64,000 nt of DNA. Source: Dipylidium caninum. Lineage: Eukaryota > Platyhelminthes > Cestoda > Cyclophyllidea > Dipylidiidae. The stretch is taken from the NCBI GenBank assembly GCA_017562135.1, contig QEYB01000952.1, positions 248,001-312,000 on the forward strand, in the 5' to 3' direction. Position numbers and translations under genes: made by a program. The notes beneath the pieces are model-generated. The model ran no database searches. It was not told the origin of the DNA and worked only from the letters and a program-made list of their open reading frames with translations. This document shows positions 12,760-27,700 of this stretch, piece after piece. Numbering within the stretch: position 1 is the first letter of the stretch; every line of letters starts with the position of its first letter.

Positions 12760-15700
12760 TCATTTGAACCCGTGTAACTGCATAGAGACTCGAGTAGTGT
12801 GACCTACTATTTCAATGTCTCCCATTGGGATTCCAAGCTCGCCTAGCCACTTCGAAAGCGAGGGGAATCCCGTGGTGATACCAGCAAAGGTGTGGTCACC
12901 TTCTTTGAAGCCGTGAAGTGACGGCGCTAGCATATCGTTCGTGACCAAGGCAGATTGACTGGAGATAGACAAAAACAAGAGTTAGTGTGGCAAGGGACTT
13001 CAATTATCTAGTCATCGCTGAAAAGATGCGTTTCGGGGCTAGCTTTTCCAAAAACAAAATATACTAAATTGCAAACCTTTGGTAAAAGACACGGGTTGCC
13101 TAATTTTACAAAGTGGCTTGATTTACCGGAAAAATAAAATGTACGATAGTGTAGCGGAAATAGGATCGGAGGCTTTCAGGAAAGTCGGTTTACGCGCTCG
13201 TCTGAGTTCTCTAGATGAACTTACGCTAGCCTCTCGAGTGAAGTGATGTAAATTTCCTTCTTTTCAAGTTCGTTTTGAAGCAGTTGGCTATAATTTCGCG
13301 TTAGTTCCTTCAAATGTTCGAAGATTCTGAAAAAAATGCGATATCTCGAGGAAGAGAAAAACTTTCGTCTTTATTACATGTTCTACACTGCTGTTTCCCA
13401 ATATAGAAAATGAAAATGAACACAAGTTGGAAAACACCTAAAGACATTTAACTAACGTTCAGTCGATTTATAAAATTATCAGTGGAATAATCTTTGTGCT
13501 TATACCGTTCCTGCAATCTTTTCTGATATCACGTTTACCGAAGTCAAAAAAATGTTTCCGTCGTATTCTTCAAAAACCTACGCTTTTCGCAGAGCCTTCA
13601 TCAGGCAAAATGTCGCTCTAATATCGCTTTAAAAATCATCGATCAGAACTGTCACTACAACATACTGGGCATTGAACAGCTTCAAATCACTCGACTCCGC
13701 TGTTTCGGATCTGTTTTGACTGGAGATATTGAGTGGAATGGTGGTGCGTTTCACGTAGCGAAGCGGATAAGCGTTTCGCCGGAGCTGGGTGCGGCGTCCG
13801 AGGAGGCTGGGAATAGAGGCGGGCTCCGAGTCACGACGACTCGCATTGAAGGTTAAGTCGTCAGAATCAACGCCGGTCATACGGGGATCGACCGGGGAGA
13901 GAGGTGGACCGAGAGTCGAGAGATCCTGAGTCGATGGCATCGGGGGGGAGTCAAGCGAAGTGCTCGGTGAAATAATTTGTACGTGCCGTGTAGATGGGAG
14001 CCATGGCGAGCTGGACCCGCCACCTGCAGTTGAGGACGTCATCGAAGTGTGTGGCGGCGCAGAGCTCTTTATTCGCATAGGGGCACGTCGATCCGGTCCA
14101 AAATCCAGCCGCTGACCGGCGCTTATTGTTTTGGTACGCCGGAGGCTGATAGATTGGTCTTGAGCTACACGAAGTAGCATTTTCCGTATAATTAGGTTCA
14201 CTCAAGCGAATAATTGGTCCCTTAACGCGATATATTAAGCAACGGCACCGCCCGAGCGCAAGGGGTTAAAGTGGCGGCGGTTGAAAGCATTACGGAGGCA
14301 TATAAGTTAATTTACATGCTGTTTGTGTTATCTTCATGTAATTGAACAGCCTAACCATTTTTTAGGACCTATCTGATAAGGGGACACTTACACGGTGACG
14401 GCATAGAAATTACCATTCCCCACTTAGGATGGTATGAAGCATCAGTATTTCCTTATCAAATAATTGGGGATTCGAAAGAATTTAGCCCTGTTAAACCCCC
14501 AATAATCCCATGCAATTTGTACCACATTCTCTGTGACCGGTTTCGAAGGGATTTTACGACAATTCCCTGGTTCATAAATGAAGATTTTTAGGTATATTGG
14601 CTTCGTAACCAAAAACTGCTTGAGCGTAAACATATCTGGCACACAGTTTAGGTAATTCAATAAACGTATGAAAGATTTGGGCCGTAAGGAAATTGAAAAT
14701 GAGAATATAACAAAAAACAACACAATCTTATCACGAATGACCCAAACGTACATGATAACCGGTCGATGGCCTCATCCGCAATATCGCTGATTAGTTTAAT
14801 CCAAGTGAGCATTTCGTGCGGCTTTTGTTGGCACTGACCACCGTCCTTCAAAGGTTTGGGCAAGCTATGATTAACGGCGTACCAGGCCCTTTCAATGAAT
14901 GCTACAATTTGCTTGATCACGTTTTCGGGGACTTCAATCCTCTCGTCTTCTGACTGCCGCAGACACACCCGTTGTTGTTGCAGTATTCGACTGACCACAG
15001 CTAAAAAACTGAACTCGCAGGCCGGTTGTACCTCGTCAAAGGAGAAAGAAGTAGAAGTGCACTGCGGGTAGCTGCCCAGCATAGGCGCGTGGCGCTTTGG
15101 TCCCGGAGTTTTGACGCTTGTTGCATTTCGTATGGCACTCCTTAAAATCCGATTCAATGAATTCAACGATTCACCACCACTCAGAGTGTCCGTCAGAAAA
15201 TTAAACATACACTGGGGAGAGAAGATGAACGTAACACCATGAATACAGAATGCCATTTTATTTAAAAGCGGAATGTTAAAAGAAATTCTTGGATTAAATG
15301 TCAAGACGAGAATTTTTGGTTTACTATTAATGCTTCTCATGCTTCCGAGAGTCAATTAATGTAAGGTTATAAGTAACGCAGGACTGCGCTCGTTGAAAGT
15401 TTAAGCGACCTCTCGAACAGCGTTGGGCCTAGAAGGTTGAGTGCACTTTTAAATACTCTCGCATCTCCAGGTATCAGCAGAATGATATTGACTGTCTCCA
15501 AAAAGAACATTCCAATGATGCTGATGCTTCCCCAAACAATTAATGTTAGTGTGGAAGTTTCATCGGTTTGTTAGGTTTTACGAAAGTGGTTAAACTATAA
15601 CAGAAGAGAAGCAGAAAGTCTCCACCTCAATCAAGTCATGCTCGTCACGTTCACGAGAAGGCAGAATAGATTCCGAGGAGGGTTTGGCAGAGGTCGTCGG

Positions 15701-18700
15701 AACGCCATTCAGATCGCCAGAGGGATTGCAGGAGAGGGAATCGAGAGGTGTAGGGAGCCTGGTGAAACTGGTAGTCTGCGTCACCCACCAAGACAGAACA
15801 CTTGCTTTTGACTGTATAAGAGCGGAAGAAAGCTCCTTCTTCGCTTCGTCCATCTAGAGACGCAGCATGAAAAGAAACCTTCATATCAGCACACCACATG
15901 CCAAATGCTTCATTAGCATGAAATACAAACTTTACAGGGAATTTTTTCATGCTTACCAACGGGAAAGGTAAATAGTATCACAGTCCTTGTCACTTTTTGA
16001 AATTAAAAATACTTATGCTACGAGGTTAAATTAAAAAAGAAAACTTGTATTCAACATGTGCGACGGTGTTTGGGTGGGTTACACAAGCATTAACAACACT
16101 AGGTCCCATCATAATTCTGCCACCTCACTCTCGCTGATGAGTAATCAAGGCGTTGAGATGCAAACATTTTGATAATGTTTATCATAAGCATGACGTGGCC
16201 GATATCTACGACTTTGAGAAATTGTATCAGATTTTAAGGTGTTAGTAAAAGTGTATAATTTTGCCATCATTCATAGTTCCTCCTGAGCCAATCCTTCGAG
16301 CAATAGACCAACAAATGTCAGACACATAATGGATGAAGCCCAGCGGCGAATGCGAAGTTAGAAACTCATTGTATCAGAATAAAAACCGCCACTTCGACCA
16401 TTAAATGACTAAAAACAGGAACGTACACTCTTGATAACATTGAAGTTCTCGGGGGAGTGGATACTGTTGTTGAGGGGGGAGGAGATGGAGACCTTGGAGT
16501 TGGCCAGGGCACTATTGCCATAGTTGGTATCGGACAGAGGACTCCGGAAAGGATCGTCGGTCAGAGCGAAGAGCTCACCACCTGTTGAGGTGCCCCCATA
16601 GGAAGCACGATTTCGCGAGTGGCACTGTTCGGGCCTCCGACCCGTCACTGATGTGACTTTCCCATAAACCGGTAGGTCCACCGTTTTCAGAGGTGAGAGC
16701 TCTTGCTGTGAGCCCTGCAGAACTGGAGCCGTCTGAATCATGGCTGTTGAGAATGTGCGCGTGTGCGACGCGCCCGCATTGGCAGACTTTTGCAAGAATC
16801 CGCGATCTTTTTTGGTGTCGACAATAATATAAGGGTTCAGCACAAGTAACCAGATGAATGAGCTGGTGTTAATATTTTTAGCAATCATTAATTTATAAAC
16901 GAGAATTAACAATCTCTCTAATGACCACCTCTTGGCACATATCTGAAATGTGTTTTAGAAAAGCCTTTAAAACTCTCAAGAAATTTGTGTTCACGATATC
17001 AGGTAGTCCCAGGCATTGCCACCACAAAACCGGGAAACAAAAATTAATAAGTGACGGGTTATCCGCTTACCAAAATTTCTATTCTCATAAATGCGACATG
17101 ACTTCTGGGCCATGAAAATAGTCCTTATTTTCCTAGCCTTCCTAGCGTTAACAGTAAGTCTTCTTCCACTCTATGGTGATTAGCGATGACCTTAGTGGGG
17201 ACTCAAAGGTCTGCAAGTTTCACACGCATAAGGAATTGACCCTACCCAAATTGACTACCAAAATAGAGCTACAGGTTACGGGTAGAGGGTGTGAAAAACG
17301 TGATAATGTTGAAAATTAGTCATTCACACTAAGCACACTTGGAACCATACTAATGGAGTAATTAAAGAGACGCCAAAGAGGGGTAACCGGCTGAAGGGGT
17401 AACATTTGGATCCAATAAAATTTAACCATTTATGAGTATCAAACGAAAAACTAATTTGGATAAAATGTAACGGAAACACTCACTTGCAAAAGTGCTGAAA
17501 GCGGTGAATTTTGGCTTTTCTTCTTGATTCTCTAAACCAAATCTAGGCAATATTAAAGGTTAATTCTCAATAAACCGAATTATCAAGAGTTAGTCCACCA
17601 ATAATAAAAGGAAAATACCCATATAGTTAGAAAGATCCAGATGAAAGTTGGCACATGCTGATCACACAAACAGGATTCCTAGAACTTATGCCGGAGTTTA
17701 ATGCTTTATGGAACTCAGTCATCAATAGACAATATATCGTCTCACAGCAGTTTTGCTAACCTAAATCTGGGAATATGAAAAAGCGACTCACACACAAGTG
17801 TCTGTCGCCTAGATAGGCGATCGCTCTCCAAGCAAGAAGAGAGGAAATTTAATGAAAGTCCCGCATTTTTGTCATGAAACAGAAGTAATCTAATATAAAA
17901 ATAGATAAGTCTTTCTGTCGCAGCTATGCATCAGCTCCTCAGCCTTTAACTCGTTCCAATAAATTAATATATACGTCACAGGAGTGGATTAGTTCAGATA
18001 ACTTTCCATGGATTTACATGCATTACTCGTGCAGTTTATGAATTCACTCGTTGATAAGCTTAATGCGTCCAGAACCGGAAAAGTGTAGGCATGGCTACTT
18101 TGATACCAATGTAATGGCGTCGGATAATCAAAAATTGAGCAAATGCAGGCAGTTGACGTTAAGCCCGGTGCTACTTATTAGAACCTAAGTAAACGAAAGT
18201 GAGGTGAAAATTACATGAATTGATCGCAAACAACTCGTAGATAAGCTGACTTCTTGTACTGAGGCCTTACGCAACATTCCATAAGGTTGGGCTAAAAAAG
18301 CTCTGTAGCAAAAGTACTCCTAATCCTTGTTTACTGAGTTGGGAGGAGTCTTCTTTAGCGAAAAAAAGAATGTACTACCCCGTATTCAAGATATTTAACC
18401 TGACTTACTATTCTCATTCCTCCGGTAGAGGTATCTTTTTGCTTTATTCTCAAAAATTTTATCAGTGTCAACTTTTAGCTTCGATTAAATGCCAGCAGTT
18501 TTAAAGAAAATATTTACTCAATAGTTATGAAGTAACGTAACATTCTTCAACAACATTTTCAAATGAAACGCCAAAGAACCTTTGTATTTCCAACGAAATA
18601 ATGAGAGCATGGTGTATTTTTACGTGACAGGAACTGTTCCACGAATTCTTATCGTGACAATGAGGTTAGCCTTGGAGTGCTGATTTGATCTACGTAGCGT

Positions 18701-21700
18701 GTTGACTTTTCTTATTAATACTTGTCATTATGCTTTCCAACAATAAGACAAACACATCAGTCAAGCAACTGAGTGTTCAGCCAATGTGGCATTTATTTTG
18801 CCCCAAGCGGTAAATCTCGAGGCATTGAATCATTATAGGATTAAATTTGTAAAATGTTCGCCACTTCAGTGTAGTGCTACCAATTAACATCGAAGACTCC
18901 TTATTCATTTCTAAGGCGCCTAATATTAACTGCAAAAAGAAAACAAATCGTTTGGTGGGGTTTCATTGAAGGAAGCAAGCATAAGATGATCCAAATGCGG
19001 GAAATTGCACTTTGAATAGAGACTGAGACTGCGAGGGGTGCCAAATTGTCTCTCGGTAAGTACTAACCATCCGCACAGAAATATGGTGACTGTGCCCCGT
19101 GTCCTACTAGTCATATATTGTAGAATTAACTGAGTCGTCTAGCGAGAAATGAGGTTGCAACCACACAGGCGTGAAGCAATCTTATAAACGTTGTGCACAG
19201 AACCTACTTTAGTGAAGGAGCAAGTTTGTTTTTTGATTGTCAATTGCTACACTTGTAAAAGAGCACTCACTTTTGCGGAAAAGTGGTACCGGGCTGACTG
19301 AATGAGGCAGCAGAATCCGGAGGCCTTGCTGAAACAAAAGAATAAGTTTTATGAATAAGAGATTGTGATATTGCACACAACTTGATGCAGTCGTAGAGTC
19401 AAAGTAATGAGGCGATTGACGGATATTCTGATTACCACAAGAGCGATTTCCATCAACCATACGAATAAACATAAATAGTAAAAAAAATGAACCATAGAAT
19501 ATCACGACAAATTTCACTGAATAAATGAATGTAACGAGTGAGGATTGGAACAATTCCAAGCCGAGTAACAACTGAGAAAGGTGTTGCCTCTCGGAATAGG
19601 CTGCACTGCCTCCATGGTAAGATACTTTTCAGTAGTTTACTTAATATCCACACTTAGGCTTGCGAAATAATTTGGGTGAGAAACGGCTGTTTGCAATCAG
19701 ACAATGTATTCGTACAGCTATTATGAAAAAGAAACTAGAAATTGATGTACATGATCACAATACTGAGTGGTGAACACATTGGGGCTCCCACTTCACCCAT
19801 ATGCAAACCATTCTGTGTTCGGGAAATTTATTGCTATTTACTAACATGGAATGATTAATGGTTGAAAAGGCCATGAGAATACAGAAGGGAAGTGAACAGG
19901 TGCAAGGGCAGCAGACGCCTACCCAGGAGCAGTAGACAAGATGTTTGTGTTATCAACACTTTTCCAGGGTTGCCTTTCTGTCAAGGTTGAATTTTTACTG
20001 GTCGCCGTTAAAGTGTAGAACTGGCACAAAGAAAAAGCAAGCTGAATGGAAAACTTAAGGTGTGGATACCAATACCCGAAACGTCAGAATATGACAATCA
20101 ATCGGAGCCTAGCAGCTTCTTGCCAAAACAGTGGTCACCTAGACGATGACGTTAATTTCAAAATTGAAATGATATGAGATGGGAATGATGAGGAATGGCT
20201 CACCACAACCAGTTGTGAACTATTGATAGTTCAAGTTTTCCATTAACTCGCTATTCGGGAAAGTGTTCCCTGTTAAAAGACTATCGAAATGTTTTTTTGC
20301 GCGATTAATCACACAGAGCAAAGCAAAGAGGGAATAGGTTATGGCATTAAAACGGCAAGTGGGTACTTACGCGAGGTGCCCCTCTTTGGTTGCGGTCTGC
20401 CTTTGTGTCTTTTATACCTTATACAGGAAAAAAATGTGGTCAATCGAAATCCGTTTAGCTTTTCATGAATAGGCATTAGTTCATACGACGCATAGCAGCG
20501 TTTACTACTTCATATCCAGTTTGAGGTAATGCGGTCTCATTCAATACGATGTGAAATCTGGCGAAAATAAGCGAAATTTTCTAGGCAATGATTTGAAAGG
20601 TAAAAAAATTGTAATGAGCAAACAGACCTTTTAAAAAAGATTTCGATTAAAACTCGGGGAACAGACTGAAAAGTTTCTAATGACGATTTGGTTGTCAAAA
20701 TCAACTAATTTGGAATGTTAGGCACAGTTTGTTGGAAGTTGACTTTTAGAAGAGAGAAATTAATCAGAAAGCAAATTTAACACATAAGATCGTTTTTTAT
20801 AAAAAAGATCTTGTCAATCTTATTCCAATGTGATCCGCTAAAATAAGAAATGGAGGAGAGACTTAAGAATAATGTCAGATCAGAACAAGCAGTGTGACTT
20901 CAGACATGGGAAAGTACCCCAATTACAAGGAAAGAGAAATTCAAGAAATTATAAACTAGAGATGGTTGGGAGAGCTGGGCGTTCGTGCAACGAATCGCGG
21001 TAGTACATGCTATCCAAGTGGAAAACTCCAATTTTGCAGTTCACCACATCAACAATGATTGTTGCAATATTAACTACCATTTCAAAAACAGTGGTTTTTG
21101 TATACATTCTAACAATGCGATAAAATACGTTCCAAAATTCAGCTGAGGTATTTGGAAAAAAGAACCCGCTGTCGCAAAAGTCGGTCTATGCGTAATAGCT
21201 GACGGATTCCTCGATGTAAGCCCAATGGAACATTTGATTAAATTCATAATTTTAATTGTCAGAAAGGGCTTTTCTCACATATCCATATAGTAAGAGCGAA
21301 AAGAAAGGTAGAAATTAGTCCCCGCACAATCAAAGATTACCAATTCTTCTCCAAGTGGACCAAGTAGCATGTAGCCACAGTGCAAGTCCCCACACTCCCT
21401 GATTCCATGCACAAAGTTGGGAAAAGTGGGCAATTCTACAGATTTCCCTAACTCGTAAAGCTTGTCCCTAAAGATTCGGCTTTAAAAGCGCACAATGCGA
21501 TTAAACAACTTCAGAATTATTGCAGCGTTTGATATGTATTTACATCTCAAAAATCCAATCTTATCCCTAGAGAGTCGCAATCAAGACAATGAGGAGATTG
21601 AAAAGGGGGGCGATTACCCGAATTTGTATTTATCCCTAGACATGGTAATTTGAACAGTAAAAAGAGAAGAAGCGAGGAGTAGTCATTGGTTAGAAATGTC

Positions 21701-24700
21701 AAAGACATTAACCACAAAACAATATTACAAAACGAAAGGTCGTCACCTCTCCTCATGCTACAAATACTATCCCCGTTATACTGTTCAAAATGTCAAATCA
21801 CCATGAATGTTGAGTTAAAGTGATCTGGGGACTTTGTCTTAAATATTTTCTCAGTAGGGAAAAATTGGTCAAATAAGTGAAAAGCTAAAAACTGCCACTC
21901 CCATGCGTAAAAAACAAGTAGACATTGAATACTAAATGTCATAAGACATTCCATCAATCTTGTGCAGTCTTTTCATAACAAATGTTGACTTTTAATAACA
22001 CATTTTTGATTCTTTAAATCGAATTTACTTGCATCAAAGCAAAAACTTTTTAGCGGAGTTTATAAGTTGACGAAGAAACCTGATTGGGAAAAAGGAAATG
22101 GATTTAGCATTTTGACATTTTCCTCGATATCCGTCTACGTTTGCTCTTCAATCACCCTTCGCCACGGAAGATTTGCGGCTTTTTGGTCTCTCAACCACCT
22201 CGCGTGTTAATAGTATGATCCTTCACTACTGGCATGATTTGCTACTTTGGGGGTAGGTTTGGTGCGCTACAATGGAGAAACTTTTGTATTACTTAATATT
22301 ATTCCCTCAGAGACACAGGAGACAGCACCTCCAGGGTTGCGTCGAGTTCACTAGAGTCCGTTGAAAATTAGACTCTATAAATAATTTTAACACAGCTCAA
22401 GTTGTTGACAAATGCAGGCGGTTCTGGAAAGTCCACATATTCATTTAGGAGAGTACTCTGGTGGTAGTAAGCATTGGCCAAAAAGTGGTCTTTAGGGTAA
22501 AATGACAAAGGAATAAGATGGAATGAAATGACCTTAGTGTAAGGAAAAATGCAAGAAAGCCCGGTAATTTAAGGGCATTGACAGGGCTGAACACAGATAC
22601 ATCCACAAAACCCCCGACTGCCCGCATGAGAGCAGAGATGATCAAGGACTACTACGTCAGAAATGGCAATTTAGCCTACACCGAGCCCCTAATGCAATGC
22701 ATAACGAAATCCAAACCAGAAACTATAAACCAGCATCACTGAAAGGGGAACACATTCCTCTTGGTGAGACTTGGGACGAGGAAGGTATTTACTTATGCTT
22801 TGCCCCACCTTTCAACGAAATGCTCCACATTATTTCGCCATTTCATAAATGCATTTCATTTCATACTGTTAACGGCTAGCTGTTACATAGAACAAATTCG
22901 GTAGCGTTTACACTCACTGATTTAGGCTTGCAACCAGTAGAAGTATTATTCTAATAGAAATACTGAAGTTGAAGATAATTAGTGGGGCACAAAGATATAA
23001 AACGGCAGAGGTAGGCAAAATAATCCAAACGACTACATTGAAAACTGTGTCTAATAATTACTACAAGCTTTTGGACAAATTAACACTTAAGCGTTTAAAT
23101 ACAACCTAGAAAATCAGTTTAGAAGACATACATGAGAATGAAAGGATCGGTGAGGAGCTCATCAGCGCTTGCCCGCTGCTCGGGGTCAATTGCAAAACAG
23201 CGCTTGATAAATACTTTGCAAGGCTCTGGCAAATGTTCTGGAATGTCCGGATGCGCGCTGTAATATCCTGCGCGATAAAAGGCTGCGAAGGCATCCAACT
23301 ATTTGAAAAAAAAATTGGAGCCTATGCGAGACCAATTTATAAACCATAAGTGAAATAAAAGCACAGCGAAACTCATACTTCATGATAAGGGAGCTTGCCC
23401 GTCACCATTTCCACAACGGTGCAACCGAAACTCCAAATGTCGGCGGGATAGCCATAACCATCCTTCGAGGCATTAATGAGTTCGGGAGCCATGAAACGCA
23501 TTGTGCCTGAAGTGGAGGCAACAGACAATCACATTCAATTTATATAAAATTGGAAAAAGCGAAGTTGCGGTAATAAAAGGCTGCAGAAACATAGGCAAGT
23601 AGCTTTAATAAAAGAGGAATCTACTCATGCTCCTTTAAACACGCTTAATTTTCTCGTTAAGGCAATGACCAATCGTGCAAAATAACTTCAGGATCACACA
23701 ATTACTACGCTAAGCTTGACAATTTACACATTTCAGAGTCGTAAATGTTGTGACAGCTGATAGTATAGATAACATGAAGCAGCTTGACCATAAGATCAGA
23801 TGTCTACGTGTTTTTTACAAGGGTAACAAAATCCACTATCAGACAGTCTGAGACATCACGGACACTGTTCAAAAAATGCAACTTTTACCCTAACAGTAAG
23901 TATTTTGGAGGCAGTTGGTAGGATGCATATAAAGGAAACTTACTCTTCTCCCAGCCTTAAATAAGTGATGAAATAGGGCCAAATACACATGGCTTAAGAG
24001 CATACCTGTGACTGAACCTGCCTTCCTGATAAGGCCGCCGAGACGCTTTGATGCGCCGAAATCAGCTATTTTCAGTTCTCCTCTGTACATATTAACCAAT
24101 ATGTTGTCACCTTTGATGTCTCGGTGCACAATTTTGCTAGCATGCTAAAGAGGAATATAGAGACGGTTAAATAAAAAACGAATGCAGGTAGATGGAGAAT
24201 GGAGAAGCCTTGTCAAAATGAGTCCTTCAGCCTCACCTTGACTATAAGGTCAACCGATAGACAACCTCCACCGTCTATTCGTATACCATATGTTTAAACC
24301 AAGTCAACTGAAAATTCCGCAGCAACGTTGAGATTTTTGGATGGAATTGACTTTTTTTGGGCTGTACAATTAATTTATCTAGTTAACGCAATCGAGTGCT
24401 GCGTCTAATTGAAAAAAGAGACAAAAAAATGAGCCTACGAATCACGCAGTTAAAGCCGAAACTCCCCTAAACCTGTGTGAATTAAATGATAGCCAAAACG
24501 ATGGAATCTAAGTTAATACCGTTTTAAATGAGGTGCTAGCGATTTATTACTATCATCACCAAATTTAAGTAGGTGTTATGAGTAGTTGGTCGTGATTATA
24601 CGTCATTCTTACCAAATAACGCAAGCCTTTGAGGATTTGGCTGGAGTAATGCGAAACCGTTTCGTCCCTTAAACCGCCTATTTTTTTCAGCAGGAAGCTA

Positions 24701-27700
24701 AGCGACCCTACGAAAGAGACAACAGAAAGTGCCAAGTCAGAAATAGCTATGGCTACGTTGTAAGTATGAGAAACAAACGAACAAATCGACTGAAACCTAT
24801 CGTACAAACTTCAATGGGATCATATTTGGATTGTTGAGCATCCAAACATACGAACATTTCAAGTATTTTTCACATACTCAAGTGGCTTTGTACATAATTA
24901 TATCGGGATAGGCGTAGTTTTCAGTCTTGGTTAAGCGATAACCTTGAATTCAGATTATAATACCTATCTGAAAAGACCGCAGTTCCTTTTCATCTAGAAG
25001 TTACAATGCGTTATTTTTAACGCATCACGATGAAAAAACGCTGTTTCTGTCCTGAGTCGCATCAAATGTTGACTGCGAATTACCTCCCGGAACATGTTCC
25101 ATGAGAATTTTCAAGACGCCATCCTCATACACAGAACCGAGATAACAGACGATGTTAGTATGGTTGAGGCGCGATTGAAGATTGATCTCTTCAATTAAAG
25201 GCTGGAGGTCCCTGGTAAAAAGAATTCAGGCTAACAAATCAAGAAATATGCTCATGTTATTTTCTGAATAACAAGTGTCATTACAATAACACACTTCTCG
25301 GGGATGTTTTTGATTTCCTTAATGGCAATTTTTACTTCTCTGCTGAGCTCCCGGCCTGCGTAAACTGTTCCAAAGCTTCCTACGCCGAGGACAATTGGAC
25401 AACCATTTTCATCGGTTTCGTAGACAAACTAAAGAACAACATGACTTTAAACCTAGTCCAAAGGGAATACACGAAGCAGAATATATGTGTTTCAAGAAAA
25501 TGAAATTAAGACTAGGGTGATGTCTCTTAATAATCCTGCACTTAAGAGGCAATAATTCATAATCCAAAAAAGGCAGTCGAACAAACGGACCAAGTAATTA
25601 CTTCTCCTCAGCCTTTACAAAAACAGTTACCAGCCTTAGTAAGAGTAAATACTTTTGGCTTATCGTGCGATTTCTGATAATATAAGGCGACTATTAATTT
25701 AAACCAATTTGATGACAACACAGCGATTTCACATAGGAGTTACATCTGGGTCACACGGGACCCTCTTTTTAAAATGAAAAGGGCGGTAAATAACCACACG
25801 ACTTACCTGGATCGGCTCGTCATCTTCGTGCTCATCAACCAGGTAATTATCATACTCCGAGAGCGACGCCCGAATTGAGGCGAGAAATCTGGACAACAAA
25901 AGCACCCGTTATGGGACGAAGAGGGGACTAGGTAGTCTCCAGCCTCGATGGATGAAAACAAAAAGGACAATATTTGCATGCAGACACAAAACATAGTACT
26001 ATGACTACTTGTTCTTCCTGATGATAGTGATGTCAGAGTAGTTCTCCTTTTCGACAAATAGGCAATAAGAAACCAAAGATAAAATCACCCGAAGACAAGT
26101 ATGCATATGAATCCTTGTCAGTTGAGTGAACAACCTACTGATGACTTACTCAGTTCGCGAGCGTTCACAGGGGAAGAAGATGGAGTAGTCCTCCGCTTGA
26201 ACCGTAAAGAAGTAGAGGTTGCGTTTGTCTTTGGGATTAAGGCTAGAAAAGTTGCAACCAGTGTCCCCAGTGAAATAACGGGTTTTTAAGCATCAAGAAA
26301 TTGCCTCAGCTGCATCAAAGAGCACAGCTTCAAGTGGCTTCAATTAATATGATCCAATCAATTAACCAATCACATGCAAGCAATATAGTTTTAAATCCAA
26401 CAGTGCAAGTCACAAGCATACAATTCACTGCCAAAAGAGATTTGCGTCTTCTTGAAAATGACAAAACATACTTTGACCGAATAGCGTAGGAACAATCGAC
26501 CATCCCGGCTACTTCACTCTTAACTGAATACTATTAAAGTGCACAACAACTGTATTAATGAATAGGTCGTTTAGACACTGCGGTCTCCCGTAACGCACCT
26601 GAAGCCTTTAATGTCATTCTCGTAGAAGACGAGATCGTAGGTTTGATTAAGGAGAAGGTTAGAGATGGGTGTTGACCGGCCATTATCGGCGCCGTTCTCC
26701 TCTGCGAAGGTGAAAACCATGGGCGTGACAGCCCGATGAGTGGAGGTCTTGGGCGGTGACCGCCGCCCACCCTCGACGTAGCAGACACGCATATTGGGCT
26801 TGTCTGAGTGCGTATGCAAGTGGAGGTGGGCTGGTATCAAATCTTCGTCGTTCATATCCATTAGAAGCACCGGAAAGAGGATTCTTGGTGGCTCCTCTGT
26901 TTCTGCCGTCTGGTCGCATTTTTTCTCACCTTCCTTCTTGTCATTCTCGCCTCCGCCATCGCTCTTAGAACATTGTGATTCTTCCGCCTTGGTTTCTAGC
27001 GAAAATAATGTGAACCACTTCAGTGTTGACCGTGACCTTCACCTTCAGTCCGATCAACATTACAACTGATATTCAAAGCCCAAAATTTCCAGAACGCAGT
27101 TTGACTAAAAGTACCCAAAATCTTTTAAACTTTCTTAAGATTCCCAATAATCCCTCGAATTATGCCTCATGGCAAAGTGCGAAAAGTCAATTTCGTGTCA
27201 ACCCACTGTGCGCATTGAGAAAGGGCAAATTTGTAGGAAAGCTATTGTGCGGTTTGTCAGCTAAGACAATTAATTGTTCCCAAAGCTGATAATATATACG
27301 CAAGGTATCCTTTAAGACATAGGTGTAGTAATTATTTTAAGCGGCAATTGAAGACAACACTATTTGTGGAAAAATTCTCCTTTAACAAAGAAAATCGTCT
27401 CAATAAACTGTCACCCTGCATGATTACATTTTATTATTTACCACTCAAGCTACTTCTTTTGCAAAAGACCTCACACTGGTATGTGTAGTAATACCATAAT
27501 TCCAAAAAAATACATATTATTTTGAATCAAGGAAATATAAGTTGTTTTCACGGTAATACTAAAAGAGAAAGGCCAGTGGACATAACTGAGGAAGTTGGCT
27601 GTGAAATAAAGGTTATAACAGACGCAGACTTAACGCTCTCAAAGCGTTTCTGCGCGATGGAAACAAAATAAAACTAACAGGATGGTGCAGAATGGAACAA

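Noticed and set aside
13951..14205. Alternative minus frame over ASK exon 24
   Set aside because: A phase-1 donor at 14751 selects the other frame, which is longer and Ser/Pro-rich like the rest of the linker.
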